From contig NZ_FNHV01000008.1 in assembly GCF_900103585.1 (NCBI RefSeq), forward strand, positions 62,001 to 126,000: a DNA stretch of 64,000 nucleotides, read 5' to 3'. Made by a program: the position numbers and the translations under genes. This DNA comes from Streptomyces sp. cf386. Its GTDB lineage: Bacteria; Actinomycetota; Actinomycetes; Streptomycetales; Streptomycetaceae. The notes beneath the pieces were generated by a model. It worked only from the letters and a program-made list of their open reading frames with translations, was not told where the DNA came from and ran no database searches. Below, piece after piece: positions 17,258-26,290 of this stretch (position 1 is its first letter; each line of letters begins with the position of its first letter).

Positions 17258-17872
17258 TCACTTCACAAAGCGGTACTTCAGGTGCGTGGCGAGGGGCGTG
17301 TCGACGACCCTCACCGGCTCCAGGTCCCGCCGCCCGGCGCCCAGCCCCTCGAAGAGCCGCAGCCCCGCCCCCATGAGCACGGGCACCACATGGAGCTGCA
17401 GCTCGTCGATGAGCCCCTCCCCGAGGTACTGCCGCACCGTGCTCGCCCCGCCCGCGATGTCGACGTTCCGGTCCCCGGCGGTGGCCTTCGCCCGGTCGAG
17501 GGCGCTGTGGATGCCGTCGGTGACGAAGGTGAAGGTGGTGCCGCCCTCCTTGACCAGGGTGGGCCGGGGGCGGTGGGTGAGCACGAAGACCGGGGCGCGG
17601 AAGGGCGGGTTGTCGCCCCAGAACTCCTCGCCCGTGTCGTACATCAGCCGCCCCATGACCACCGCTCCGGTCGCGTCGAACCACTCGCGCATCAGCTCCG
17701 AGTCGCGGTTCTCCGCCCCACCGGTCATGCCCTGGCGCTCCCGCCAGCTCGCCAGGTTGTGGATCCACTCGAAGAGCGGCTCGGCGCCGTCGCCTCCCGG
17801 GTTGTCGAGGGAGACGTCGGTGCCGGCGACGTAGCCGTCGAGGGAGATGGCCATATCCGCGGTCACGATCAC
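17258..17872 (-). CDS. Dihydrofolate reductase/RibD C-terminal family protein
   Basis: A 204-residue protein. The GTG at 17872 is chosen because GGAG lies about 7 bases upstream and the strand starts as expected (VIVTADMAISLDGYVAG). The RibD_C/DHFR-like fold is recognisable from the early SLDGYVAG, TGAVVMGRLMYD, and DIAGGASTVRQYLGEGLIDE with HVVPVLMGAGLRLF. Members are NADPH-dependent reductases of unknown substrate; they are not the housekeeping DHFR. It faces away from the glutamate-synthase-like operon. Confidence 0.85.
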   Translation of the reverse strand: MIVTADMAISLDGYVAGTDVSLDNPGGDGAEPLFEWIHNLASWRERQGMTGGAENRDSELMREWFDATGAVVMGRLMYDTGEEFWGDNPPFRAPVFVLTHRPRPTLVKEGGTTFTFVTDGIHSALDRAKATAGDRNVDIAGGASTVRQYLGEGLIDELQLHVVPVLMGAGLRLFEGLGAGRRDLEPVRVVDTPLATHLKYRFVK

Positions 17873-18008
17873 GATGGGGCTCCTGAGGTCCTGGTCCTGG
17901 TCCCGAGATGTGCTGCCTTCACTCTCACGTCGATCGGGAACCCGCACATTCGACGTCCCCGGCGATGCGCGCAGCAGATACCTGCAGGACACACACTTGC
18001 AAAGAAAC

Positions 18009-18027
18009 TTAGGCAAGCCTTACTATC
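18009..18027 (+). promoter_or_regulatory. Probable iron box (DmdR/IdeR-type) before the GOGAT-like operon
   Basis: TTAGGCAAGCCTTACTA resembles the actinobacterial iron box TTAGGTTAGGCTAACCTAA: the left half and core fit well and the right half is degenerate. AGGC-AA-GCCT is a perfect inner palindrome. It lies about 115-133 bases before the GTG at 18142, a normal distance for a promoter operator. DmdR1 would be expected to repress under iron sufficiency. Binding is inferred. Confidence 0.5.
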
Positions 18028-18141
18028 CGAAATCGCACCACTCAGGGCCTCGGCCGTCACACCGGTCCGCCCGCGGCGAGCGCTTCACCGACGCAGCCTG
18101 GCCGTTCCGCTGCCGGAACCAGCTGCTCACAGGACCCGCCC

Positions 18142-21100
18142 GTGAATCACACCCCCCTGGGTCTGTACGACCCTGCCCTCGACCACAGCGACTGCGGCGT
18201 CGGCTTCCTCACCCGCCTCGACGGGACGCGAAGCCACGACGTCATCCTCAAGGGCCACGAAGCGCTCTGTACCATCCCGCACCGCGGCGGCAAGTCCGCC
18301 GAGGGCGTCGGCGACGGTGCGGGCGTGAGCGTCGACCTGTCCGTGGAGTTCTTCGGCGCGCTCACCGGCGAGGAGCTGCGCGCCGGCCACTTCGGCGTCG
18401 CGAACTGCTTCGTACCGACCGACGCCGGCCGCCGCGACGGCGCCGTGGAGCTCGTCGGACGGAGCATCGCCGAGCAGGGCTTCGAGGTCCTCGTCGTCCG
18501 CGACGTCCCTGTCGACCACACCGTCGCCTGCCCCGCCGCCGAGCAGTACCAACTGCCCATCGTGCAGTGGGTGTTCCGCGCGCCGGAGGGCTGGGAACGC
18601 GCCGAGGTCGACTCCGCCGCCAACCGCGCCCTGCTCGCGATCGAGGCCGTCGCCTATGCCGACGCCGACGCGTACGCCGGGCTGTATCCGCTGTCGCTCA
18701 GCGCGCGCACCCAGGTGCTCAAGGGGCGGCTCAACTCCGGGGAGGTCATCGGGTACTTCCGTGATCTGTGCGATCCCCGGCACTCCGTCCGGTCGCTGTA
18801 CTTCCACACCCGGTTCTCCACGAACACCGAGCCGCATCCGACCATGGCCCAGCCGTTCCGCCTCATGGCGCACAACGGCGAGCTGAACACCGACCGCAAG
18901 AACCGGCTGAGCGACGAGGCGCTCGCGCGGGCCCGCACCCGCAGCATCGTGCGCCCGCCGGGGCAGTCCGATTCGAGCCGGCTCGACCAGACCCTGCAGA
19001 GCCGGGTGTTCGACGACGGCCTTGACCTCGTCGAGGCGGTCGTCTCGCTCATGCCGCCCGCCTGGGAGAACGACCACACCCTGCCCGACGGGGTGCGGGA
19101 CATGCTGGAGTACTTCTCCCTCTACGAGGAGAAGAACGACGGTCCGGCGGCCCTCATCTTCAGCGACGGCGACGTCATCGGCGCCCGCCTCGACCGGCTC
19201 GGCCTGCGCCCGCTGCGTACCGTCGAGACCGCCGAGTACCTGATGGTGGCTTCGGAGGCCGGCCAGGTCGCCTTCCCCGACCAGGAAGTCGTGCATCGGG
19301 GGCGTATCGAGGCCGGCGGCATGCTCGTCGTCGACCACCGCACCGGACGCCGGATGCGCACCCGCGACGTGCTCGACGCCCTCGCCGCGCGCCGGCCGTA
19401 CAGCGAACTGCTCGCCTCGGCCCGGGTGAACCTCGACGACCTGCCCGCCCCCGACTACTACCGCGGCACCACCACGCTCGGCTACGACGGCGACCTGACC
19501 CTCGCCGGGCGGTACGTGGCGTACTCGCTGAACCAGGAGAGCTTCCGGTTCATGCTCGACCCGATGCTCGCCGACGGGTCGGAGCGGATCTCCGCGATGG
19601 GCTACGGCAACGCCATCAACGCGCTCAGCGACACCGAGGGCGGCATGGCGAAGTACTTCTCGCAGCGGTTCGCCCAGGTGACCAACCCGCCGCTGGACAG
19701 CATCCGCGAGGCCGACGGCATGAGCATGCGGGTCGCCCTCGGCCCGAAGCCCGACGGCACCCACGCCACCAACGGGCGGCAGCTCGTCGTCTCCTCGCCC
19801 GTGCTCGGGCACCTCGACATGGTGCGGCTGCGGGACCAGCGGATCGTTCCGCTGGAGCGGTTCGCCATGCTCTACGACCCGGTGACCGGCGACGAGACCG
19901 CCAACGCCGACGCGCTCCGGGCCGCGCTCCAGCGGCTCTGCGACGACGTCGAGCGGTTCGCCGGCGAGCAGGGCGGCATCGCGGTCCTCACCGACCGGGC
20001 CGTCTCCTCCACCCGCGCGCCGCTGCCGGTGATCCTCGCCGTCGCGGCCGTGAACCAGCGCCTCATCGAGACCGGGCTGCGGCTGCGCGTCTCGCTCGTG
20101 GTGGAGAGCGGGCAGCTGGCGTCCTCGCACCACGTCGCCACCGCGCTCGGCTTCGGCGCCTCCGCCGTCTACAGCCTCAGCGCCCGGCTACGGGCCGAGG
20201 AGAGGTACCCGAGCGCGGCGGCCCCCGCCGGTGAGATCACCGAGACCGACCGGGCGCTCGCGAAGTTCCGCAAGGCGGCCGAGAAGTCGCTCGCCAAGAC
20301 CATGGGCCGCGTCGGGCTGTGCACCGCCGAGAGCTACATCGGCGGCGAGTTCTTCGAACCGAACTACCTCGACACCCGCGACGACGTGTTCGCGCGGGCC
20401 TTCCCGCACATGGAGGCCCCGGTCGGCGGAGTCGGGTTCGCGCGTATCGCGCAGGCCGCGACGGAGTGGCACGAGCGGGCTCGTACGGTGGAGAGCGAGC
20501 AGCAGATTCCGCTGCTCGGGCTGTTCAAGGAGCGCTCGGACGGCGCCGGGCACTCGTTCGGGGTCACGGCCGTGCGCGGCTTCGGCGACATGGTCGAGGA
20601 GCGGCCGGAGTTCGGGAAGCCCGAGGACTCCGACGCGCTGCGCCTGCTCACGCTCGGCCAGCTCGACGACGCGTTCGGGATCACCGACGCCGCCTACCGC
20701 AACACCGGGTACGACGCGCTCAGCGACGCCGAGATCGACGCGTTCCGGATCACGCCGGGGTACCGCGCCTTCCTGCGGACCACGCACGAGGAGCGGTCGC
20801 GTCGGCCGGCCGCGCTGCGGGACGTACTCGCGCTGCCCGCGGATGTGACGGGGCTGCGTACGGCGCAGGACTTCGCCCGGGAGCTCGGCCGGTACTCGAC
20901 GAGCGGCAACGCGAACGTCACGGCGCGCGGTGTCGTCGTGTCCGTCACCGGGCAGGGCACCTTCCGGCTCCGCCTCACCTCCCCGGGCCCCGACGCCGCC
21001 GACCGTCACGCCGCCCTCGCGGCAGGGCTCGCGCACCTGGGCGAGGTCAGGACCCTCGCTGCCGGCGCCGACGGCATCGAAGTCACCGCCACCGGCACCG

Positions 21101-23658
21101 CCGCCCACCTCCTCACCCTCCTCGACAACGCCCCCGACAGCGTCCCCCTCGACGACGTCCAGCCCGCCCACGAGATCACCCGCTCCCTCGCCTCCGGCGC
21201 GATGAGCCACGGCGCGCTCGTGGCGACCGCGCACGAGGCCGTCGCGCACGGCACGAACATGGTCGGCGCCCTGTCGAACAGCGGCGAGGGCGGCGAGCAC
21301 CACACCCGGTACGGCACCATCCGCGGCTCCCGGATCAAGCAGTTCGCGTCCGGCCGGTTCGGCATCTGGGCGGGCTATCTCGCCGACCCGATGCTTCAGG
21401 AGCTGGAGATCAAGATCGGGCAGGGCGCGAAGCCCGGCGAGGGCGGCCAGCTGCCCGCGCCGAAGGTGACGGTCGACATCGCCGCCGCGCGGGGCGGCAC
21501 CCCCGGCATCGAGCTCATCTCCCCTCCCCCGCACCACGACACGTATTCGATCGAGGACCTCGCCCAGCTCATCCACGACTGCAAGGCCGCCCGGGTCCGG
21601 GTCATCGTCAAGCTGGTGTCCTCGGAGGGCATCGGCACCATCGCGGTCGGTGTCGCCAAGGCCGGCGCGGACGTCATCAACGTCGCCGGGAACACCGGCG
21701 GCACGGGCGCCGCGGCCGTCACCAGCCTCAAGTACGCCGGGCGTTCGGCGGAGATCGGCGTCGCCGAGGTCCACCAGGCGCTCGTCGCGAACGGGCTGCG
21801 GCAGAAGGTCGTCCTGCGCTGTTCCGGCGCGCACCAGACCGGCGGCGACGTCGTCACGTCGGCGCTGCTCGGGGCGGACAGCTTCGAGTTCGGTACGACG
21901 GCTCTGATGATGCTCGGCTGCGTCATGGCGAAGAACTGCAACGTGAAGTGCCCCGCCGGGCTCACCACGAACCCGGAGGTCTTCGAGGGAGACCCGCGCG
22001 CGCTGGCGCAGTACCTGCTCAACATCGCCCACGACGTCCGCCAGATCCTCGCCCGCCTCGGCCTGCGGTCGCTGCGCGAGGCCCGGGGGCGTACGGACCT
22101 GCTCCAACTCCTCGACCACCCCGCGAGCGTCGGGCGCCTCGACGTCCGCCGCCTGCTCGCGCGCGTGCCCGAGAAGGTCGTGGCGGATCCGGAGTACCTG
22201 GAGAAGGACTTCACCACCGACGACGCCCTCATCGAGCGGGTGCGTGCCGCGCTCGTCGACCGGCGCGAGCCGTCCCTGCTCGTCGAGGGCATCCGCCTCG
22301 GCAACAGTGACAAGTCGGTGGGCGGTCAGCTCGGCATCGACGTCGAGCGGCTCCTCAATCACGAACTCGAAGACCTCGCGGGGGTGCCCGCGGTCGAGAC
22401 CGACGACCGCGGCCGCCGCCGCCTCGTCGACGACGCCGTCCGCATCCGCACCACCGGCTCCGCCGGTCAGTCGTACGGCGTCTTCTGCAACGACGGCATC
22501 ACCCTCGAACACACCGGCACCGCCAACGACGGCGTCGGCAAGAGCCAGAGCGGCGGCCGGATCGTCGTGCGCGCACCGGGCGGCGGCAGCGCCGAGCGGG
22601 GCGGCAATGTGCTCGTCGGGAACTTCGCGCTGTTCGGCGCGACCGGCGGCCGGACCTTCGTGCAGGGCGAGGCCGGTGACCGGTTCGCCGTGCGCAACTC
22701 CGGTGCCACGGCGGTCGTCGAGGGCCTCGGCGACTTCGGCTGCGAGTACATGACCGGCGGTACGGTCCTCAACCTCGGCGGCTTCGGCAAGGGCCTCGGC
22801 AACGGCATGAGCGGCGGGTTCCTGTACCAGTACGACCCCTCGGGCGAGCTGGCCGGCCGGGTGAGCGCCGACTCGCTGCTCGTGTTCCCGGTGACGGACA
22901 CCGCGCACGGCGCCTTCCACGAGGAGGCCGTACGGCTGCTGCTGGCATGGCATCTGGAGGCCACCGGATCCCCGCTGGCCGCCCGGCTGTTGGAGCACTG
23001 GGATGCCGAGCGGCAGCACCTGTACTGCGGGATGCCGCGCGCGCTGCTCCTCTACCAGGACTCGACCGAGATCCTCGCCGCGGCCACCCGCTCCCAGCTC
23101 CTCGACGAGCTCGCCACCTCGATCGCGACGGACAAGCTCCGCGCCTTCAAGGTCGACTACCGCGACCGCCGTACGGTGCTCGGCGGCCGGGCCCCTGCCT
23201 TCGGCGACCAGGGCAGCGACGACATGTTCTCGCTGCTGTCGTCGTACACGGTGCTCGGCGTCGCGCAGGACCTCGCGCTCCAGCGGGTGCCCGGGGCGAC
23301 AGGACCGGACGACCCACGGGTCGCCGAAGCCGTCCGCAATCTCGTGCTCACCGAGGACTTCTTCGTCAAGCAGCGCGTCGTGAAGTACCTGCGCGGCACG
23401 CTGGACCGTTTCGACGACGGCGAGTTGGCGACACTGATCGCGATCAAGCGCCTCGACGACTACAAGCGCGCCCTGGGGCAGCGCAACAACCTCAGCGTGG
23501 ACGCCCCCGGCACCTACGGCTGGATCGTCCACCAGACCACGAAGAACGCAGGCCGGGTCCGCGCCGCCCGGTTCGACGAGCTGCTCGCCAACGCGGCACT
23601 CGACGACATCGCGAGCCGCCGTATCCCGCAGGCCCCGACCGAGACGGTGACCGCGTGA
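18142..23658 (+). CDS. Glutamate synthase large-subunit-like protein, oversized and divergent
   Basis: A 1838-residue protein; GTG 18142 has AGGA about 7 bases upstream. Family order is kept: an Ntn-type glutaminase domain with the nucleophile Cys18 in HSDCGVGF (a short propeptide would be cut off), a central domain (about 440-590), an FMN/synthase domain (about 1010-1330, with IKIGQGAKPGEGGQLP) and the beta-helix domain (about 1387-1565). Differences from ordinary GltB (about 1500 residues) are an inserted alpha/beta segment at about 930-1010, a C-terminal extension of some 270 residues, and cysteines at 1260, 1266 and 1270. These give C-x5-C-x3-C instead of the usual C-x5-C-x4-C for the 3Fe-4S cluster. 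No gltD follows; a CysJ-like reductase gene overlaps its stop. It may be an alternative GOGAT or a related amidotransferase. Confidence 0.82.
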   Translation: MNHTPLGLYDPALDHSDCGVGFLTRLDGTRSHDVILKGHEALCTIPHRGGKSAEGVGDGAGVSVDLSVEFFGALTGEELRAGHFGVANCFVPTDAGRRDGAVELVGRSIAEQGFEVLVVRDVPVDHTVACPAAEQYQLPIVQWVFRAPEGWERAEVDSAANRALLAIEAVAYADADAYAGLYPLSLSARTQVLKGRLNSGEVIGYFRDLCDPRHSVRSLYFHTRFSTNTEPHPTMAQPFRLMAHNGELNTDRKNRLSDEALARARTRSIVRPPGQSDSSRLDQTLQSRVFDDGLDLVEAVVSLMPPAWENDHTLPDGVRDMLEYFSLYEEKNDGPAALIFSDGDVIGARLDRLGLRPLRTVETAEYLMVASEAGQVAFPDQEVVHRGRIEAGGMLVVDHRTGRRMRTRDVLDALAARRPYSELLASARVNLDDLPAPDYYRGTTTLGYDGDLTLAGRYVAYSLNQESFRFMLDPMLADGSERISAMGYGNAINALSDTEGGMAKYFSQRFAQVTNPPLDSIREADGMSMRVALGPKPDGTHATNGRQLVVSSPVLGHLDMVRLRDQRIVPLERFAMLYDPVTGDETANADALRAALQRLCDDVERFAGEQGGIAVLTDRAVSSTRAPLPVILAVAAVNQRLIETGLRLRVSLVVESGQLASSHHVATALGFGASAVYSLSARLRAEERYPSAAAPAGEITETDRALAKFRKAAEKSLAKTMGRVGLCTAESYIGGEFFEPNYLDTRDDVFARAFPHMEAPVGGVGFARIAQAATEWHERARTVESEQQIPLLGLFKERSDGAGHSFGVTAVRGFGDMVEERPEFGKPEDSDALRLLTLGQLDDAFGITDAAYRNTGYDALSDAEIDAFRITPGYRAFLRTTHEERSRRPAALRDVLALPADVTGLRTAQDFARELGRYSTSGNANVTARGVVVSVTGQGTFRLRLTSPGPDAADRHAALAAGLAHLGEVRTLAAGADGIEVTATGTAAHLLTLLDNAPDSVPLDDVQPAHEITRSLASGAMSHGALVATAHEAVAHGTNMVGALSNSGEGGEHHTRYGTIRGSRIKQFASGRFGIWAGYLADPMLQELEIKIGQGAKPGEGGQLPAPKVTVDIAAARGGTPGIELISPPPHHDTYSIEDLAQLIHDCKAARVRVIVKLVSSEGIGTIAVGVAKAGADVINVAGNTGGTGAAAVTSLKYAGRSAEIGVAEVHQALVANGLRQKVVLRCSGAHQTGGDVVTSALLGADSFEFGTTALMMLGCVMAKNCNVKCPAGLTTNPEVFEGDPRALAQYLLNIAHDVRQILARLGLRSLREARGRTDLLQLLDHPASVGRLDVRRLLARVPEKVVADPEYLEKDFTTDDALIERVRAALVDRREPSLLVEGIRLGNSDKSVGGQLGIDVERLLNHELEDLAGVPAVETDDRGRRRLVDDAVRIRTTGSAGQSYGVFCNDGITLEHTGTANDGVGKSQSGGRIVVRAPGGGSAERGGNVLVGNFALFGATGGRTFVQGEAGDRFAVRNSGATAVVEGLGDFGCEYMTGGTVLNLGGFGKGLGNGMSGGFLYQYDPSGELAGRVSADSLLVFPVTDTAHGAFHEEAVRLLLAWHLEATGSPLAARLLEHWDAERQHLYCGMPRALLLYQDSTEILAAATRSQLLDELATSIATDKLRAFKVDYRDRRTVLGGRAPAFGDQGSDDMFSLLSSYTVLGVAQDLALQRVPGATGPDDPRVAEAVRNLVLTEDFFVKQRVVKYLRGTLDRFDDGELATLIAIKRLDDYKRALGQRNNLSVDAPGTYGWIVHQTTKNAGRVRAARFDELLANAALDDIASRRIPQAPTETVTA

Positions 23659-25385
23659 CCCTCATGCCCCCGACCGGGTCCCTCATCCCGGCCGACGCGC
23701 CCTTCTCCGCCCAGCAGGAGGCCTGGCTCGCCGGGTTCATCGCCGGAATCGCCGCCGCCGGACGCCGGGACGACGCGGCGGGCGACGCGCCCGCGGCGAC
23801 CATCGACGTCCTGATCGGCACACAGACCGGGAACGCCGAGTCCGTGGCCGACGAGGTCGTCGCCGGGGCCCGCGCCCGCGGCCTCGGCGGGAAGGCCACC
23901 GCGCTCGACGACGTCACCCCCGAGGCGCTCGCCGCCATGTCCCACGTCCTCGTCGTCACCTCGACGTACGGCGAGGGCGAGATGCCCGACAACGCCGGGC
24001 TGTTCTGGGAGGCGTTGCAGTCCGACACGGCACCTCGGCTGGAGGGCGTGCGCTACGCGGTCCTCGGCCTCGGCGACCGCGGCTACGACGACTTCTGCCA
24101 GGCCGCGAAGCTCATCGACACGCGACTGGAGCAGCTCGGGGCGACCCGGCTGCACGAACGCGTGGACTGTGACGTCGACTTCGAGGAACCCGCCGCCGAG
24201 TGGACTTCGGCGGTCCTGGAGCGGATCGCCTCGGAGACGGGCGCGACGGGCAAGGGCGACGCGAGTGCGCAGGCACCGAAGAAGCCCCGCTCGCCCTGGA
24301 ACAAGCGCACCCCGTACCGCTCCCGTCTCGCGGTGAACCGGCTCCTGTCCTCCCCGCGCAGCGCGAAGGAGATCCGCCACTACGAGTTCGACCTCGGCGA
24401 CAGCGGCATCACCTACGAGGCGGGCGACGCGCTGGCCGTCGTACCGCTGAACGACGACGGTCTGGTCGGAGCGCTGCTGGAGCACCTGGGTGCGCGCGGT
24501 GACGAGGAGGCCGCGGAACTCCTGCGCACCGACCGCGAGATCCGCACCCCGTCGAAGGAGCTGATCGCCGACCTCGTCGAGCGTGCCCCGGCCGGCGAAC
24601 TCGCCTCGGTCGTCGCGCACGGCGACCGCTCCGACCTGGACTCCTGGCTCTGGGGCCGGGATGTGCTCGACCTCCTCCGCGACGCCGGGACCAAGGGACC
24701 ATCGCTCGCCGAACTCCTGCCGCTCCTACGGCCGTTGCAGGCCCGCCAGTACTCGATCTCGTCGAGCCCGCTCGCCCACCCGGGCAGCGTCCACCTCACG
24801 GTCGCGTCGGTTCGTTACGGCACCGGGGACCGCCGGTACGAGGGTGTCGCGTCGACGTACCTGGCGGACCGAACCGCTGCGTCCCCGGTGGGCATCTACC
24901 TCCAGCCGAACGCCTCCTTCAGCGTCCCCGCCGATGACGACTCCCCCATGATCATGATCGGCCCCGGCACGGGCATCGCCCCCTTCCGCGGCTTCCTGCA
25001 CGAGCGTGCGGCGCGGGGTTCCTCCGGGCGCAACTGGCTGTTCTTCGGCGACCAGCACCGCGAGACGGACTTCGTGTACGAGGACGAGCTGACCGAACTC
25101 CAAAGGAGCGGTGCACTCACCGAGTTGGACCTCGCTTTCTCGCGCGACCAGGCCGAGAAGATCTACGTGCAGACGCGGATGCGGGAGCGGTCGCGGGAGC
25201 TGTACGCGTGGCTGGAGGAAGGCGCGCACGTCTACGTCTGCGGCGACGCCTCCCGCATGGCGAAGGACGTCGAGGCGGCGCTGCTGGGTGTCCTCGCCGA
25301 GCAGCGCGGACGCGGTGACGACGATGCCGCCGAGTACCTCGCCGACCTGCGGCGGGCGAAGCGCTACGTACGGGACGTGTACTGA
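23655..25385 (+). CDS. CysJ-type NADPH diflavin reductase (FMN + FAD)
   Basis: A 576-residue protein; GTG 23655 overlaps the upstream stop (GTGA), and ATG 23664 is a possible alternative. It starts like sulfite reductase alpha subunits (APFSAQQEAWLAGFIAG). It then has a flavodoxin domain (about 50-195, GTQTGNAESVADEV and STYGEGEMPDNAG), an FAD domain (RQYSISSSPL) and an NADPH domain (GPGTGIAPFRGFL). It ends KRYVRDVY, with the terminal aromatic of the CysJ family. No CysI or other haem partner is nearby, so the likely electron acceptor is the GOGAT-like protein with which it is coupled. This would be an unusual replacement for the GltD subunit. Confidence 0.88.
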   Translation: MTLMPPTGSLIPADAPFSAQQEAWLAGFIAGIAAAGRRDDAAGDAPAATIDVLIGTQTGNAESVADEVVAGARARGLGGKATALDDVTPEALAAMSHVLVVTSTYGEGEMPDNAGLFWEALQSDTAPRLEGVRYAVLGLGDRGYDDFCQAAKLIDTRLEQLGATRLHERVDCDVDFEEPAAEWTSAVLERIASETGATGKGDASAQAPKKPRSPWNKRTPYRSRLAVNRLLSSPRSAKEIRHYEFDLGDSGITYEAGDALAVVPLNDDGLVGALLEHLGARGDEEAAELLRTDREIRTPSKELIADLVERAPAGELASVVAHGDRSDLDSWLWGRDVLDLLRDAGTKGPSLAELLPLLRPLQARQYSISSSPLAHPGSVHLTVASVRYGTGDRRYEGVASTYLADRTAASPVGIYLQPNASFSVPADDDSPMIMIGPGTGIAPFRGFLHERAARGSSGRNWLFFGDQHRETDFVYEDELTELQRSGALTELDLAFSRDQAEKIYVQTRMRERSRELYAWLEEGAHVYVCGDASRMAKDVEAALLGVLAEQRGRGDDDAAEYLADLRRAKRYVRDVY

Positions 25386-25387
25386 GC

Positions 25388-26290
25388 ATGACGGACCATC
25401 ACGGCTGCGCCTTCGAGGGCTGCTGCCCCAGGCGCGGCAACAGTGTGCGGCTGATCGACTCCCGCATGCCGGAGCTGGCGCGGTGCCTGACGCTCTTCCA
25501 GTACGTCCAGGCGGTCACCGGAGGGCCGGTCGCGCGGATCGACCAGGCCGGCAGCTACGCGGTACCGAGCATGCGCGGTGACGCGTTCACCGTCCGGCCG
25601 GGCGAGATCGCGCTGCGCCTCGACGCCGACGGTGTCGCCTCGGCCGTGGTCGCGCGGGACGAGGAGACCGGCTCGGTCGCCGTACGCCTGCTCGACGCGG
25701 ACGGCCGGACCGTGCACCAGGGGCGGCTGCTCTCCGAGGGGGACCGGCTGCTGGTCGGCCTCGCCGGCACGGTCGACGCCGGATCGCCGCTCGCCGAACG
25801 GCCGTACGCTGCCCCCCGGTTGTCATCCTGGGAGAACGGCGACCAGCTCGCCCAGCTCGACGCGGTCCTCACGGACGGCGGCATCGCCCGGCGCGGTGCG
25901 TTCGACCGGTACCGCGGCGAGCACCGGCCGATCGACGTCGGCGTCATCCCCTCCGTGCTCGACCACGTCTGCTCCGTCGGGCTGCCGATCGGCGTCGCGG
26001 TGTTCGCCCCGGCGGCCATGCAGGCGTGCGGCGGCCGTGTGTACGTCACCGACCGGACCGTCGGCGGGCGGGTGTTCGCGGCGATCGCGGAGAGCTCGGT
26101 GGAGATCGACCTCGCGCGCGTCCACGCCTGCCACCTCGTCCGCTCCACGGCGGCACACGGCCCGACCTCGGCACTCGAACTCGACGACGAGGACGGCCGC
26201 TGCGTCGCGGTCATCACCCAGTTCGGGATCGTCGGCGAGCAGGTGCACGCGGCGTGGGAGCACCTGGCGGCATCGCTGCCCGATGCCTAG
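25388..26290 (+). CDS. Unassigned protein, possibly of the HemS/ChuX haem-binding family
   Basis: A 300-residue protein starting 2 bases after the reductase stop, so it is part of the same operon. I do not recognise it with certainty. The C-terminal third (EIDLARVHACHLVRSTAAHG, then TSALELDDEDGR and a final A-W-E-H-L) follows the pattern of HemS/ChuX proteins, in which a beta-strand and W-V-V-R-K precede V-T-S-L-E-L-F-D-x-D-G. The N-terminus has a Cys-rich start (HGCAFEGCCPR). Such proteins bind or transfer haem, which would match the iron box in front of the operon. No signal peptide or membrane segment is seen, so it is probably cytoplasmic. The stop overlaps the end of the convergent GntR gene by 4 bases. 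Confidence 0.6.
   Translation: MTDHHGCAFEGCCPRRGNSVRLIDSRMPELARCLTLFQYVQAVTGGPVARIDQAGSYAVPSMRGDAFTVRPGEIALRLDADGVASAVVARDEETGSVAVRLLDADGRTVHQGRLLSEGDRLLVGLAGTVDAGSPLAERPYAAPRLSSWENGDQLAQLDAVLTDGGIARRGAFDRYRGEHRPIDVGVIPSVLDHVCSVGLPIGVAVFAPAAMQACGGRVYVTDRTVGGRVFAAIAESSVEIDLARVHACHLVRSTAAHGPTSALELDDEDGRCVAVITQFGIVGEQVHAAWEHLAASLPDA

Noticed and set aside
18127..20133. Long minus-strand frame opposite the N-terminal part of the GltB-like gene
   Set aside because: Same bias artefact; composition is Gly/Arg/Val-heavy without any recognisable domain.
20188..23532. Very long open frame on the minus strand opposite the GltB-like gene (over 1100 codons)
   Set aside because: Antisense frame caused by high-GC codon bias; the plus-strand protein has clear domains, an RBS and operon coupling, while the antisense product shows none.
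23655..25385. Sulfite reductase alpha subunit in assimilatory sulfur metabolism
   Set aside because: The sequence family fits, but no CysI, CysH or sulfate genes are near and the gene is coupled to a GltB-like gene, so a sulfur role is not supported by context.
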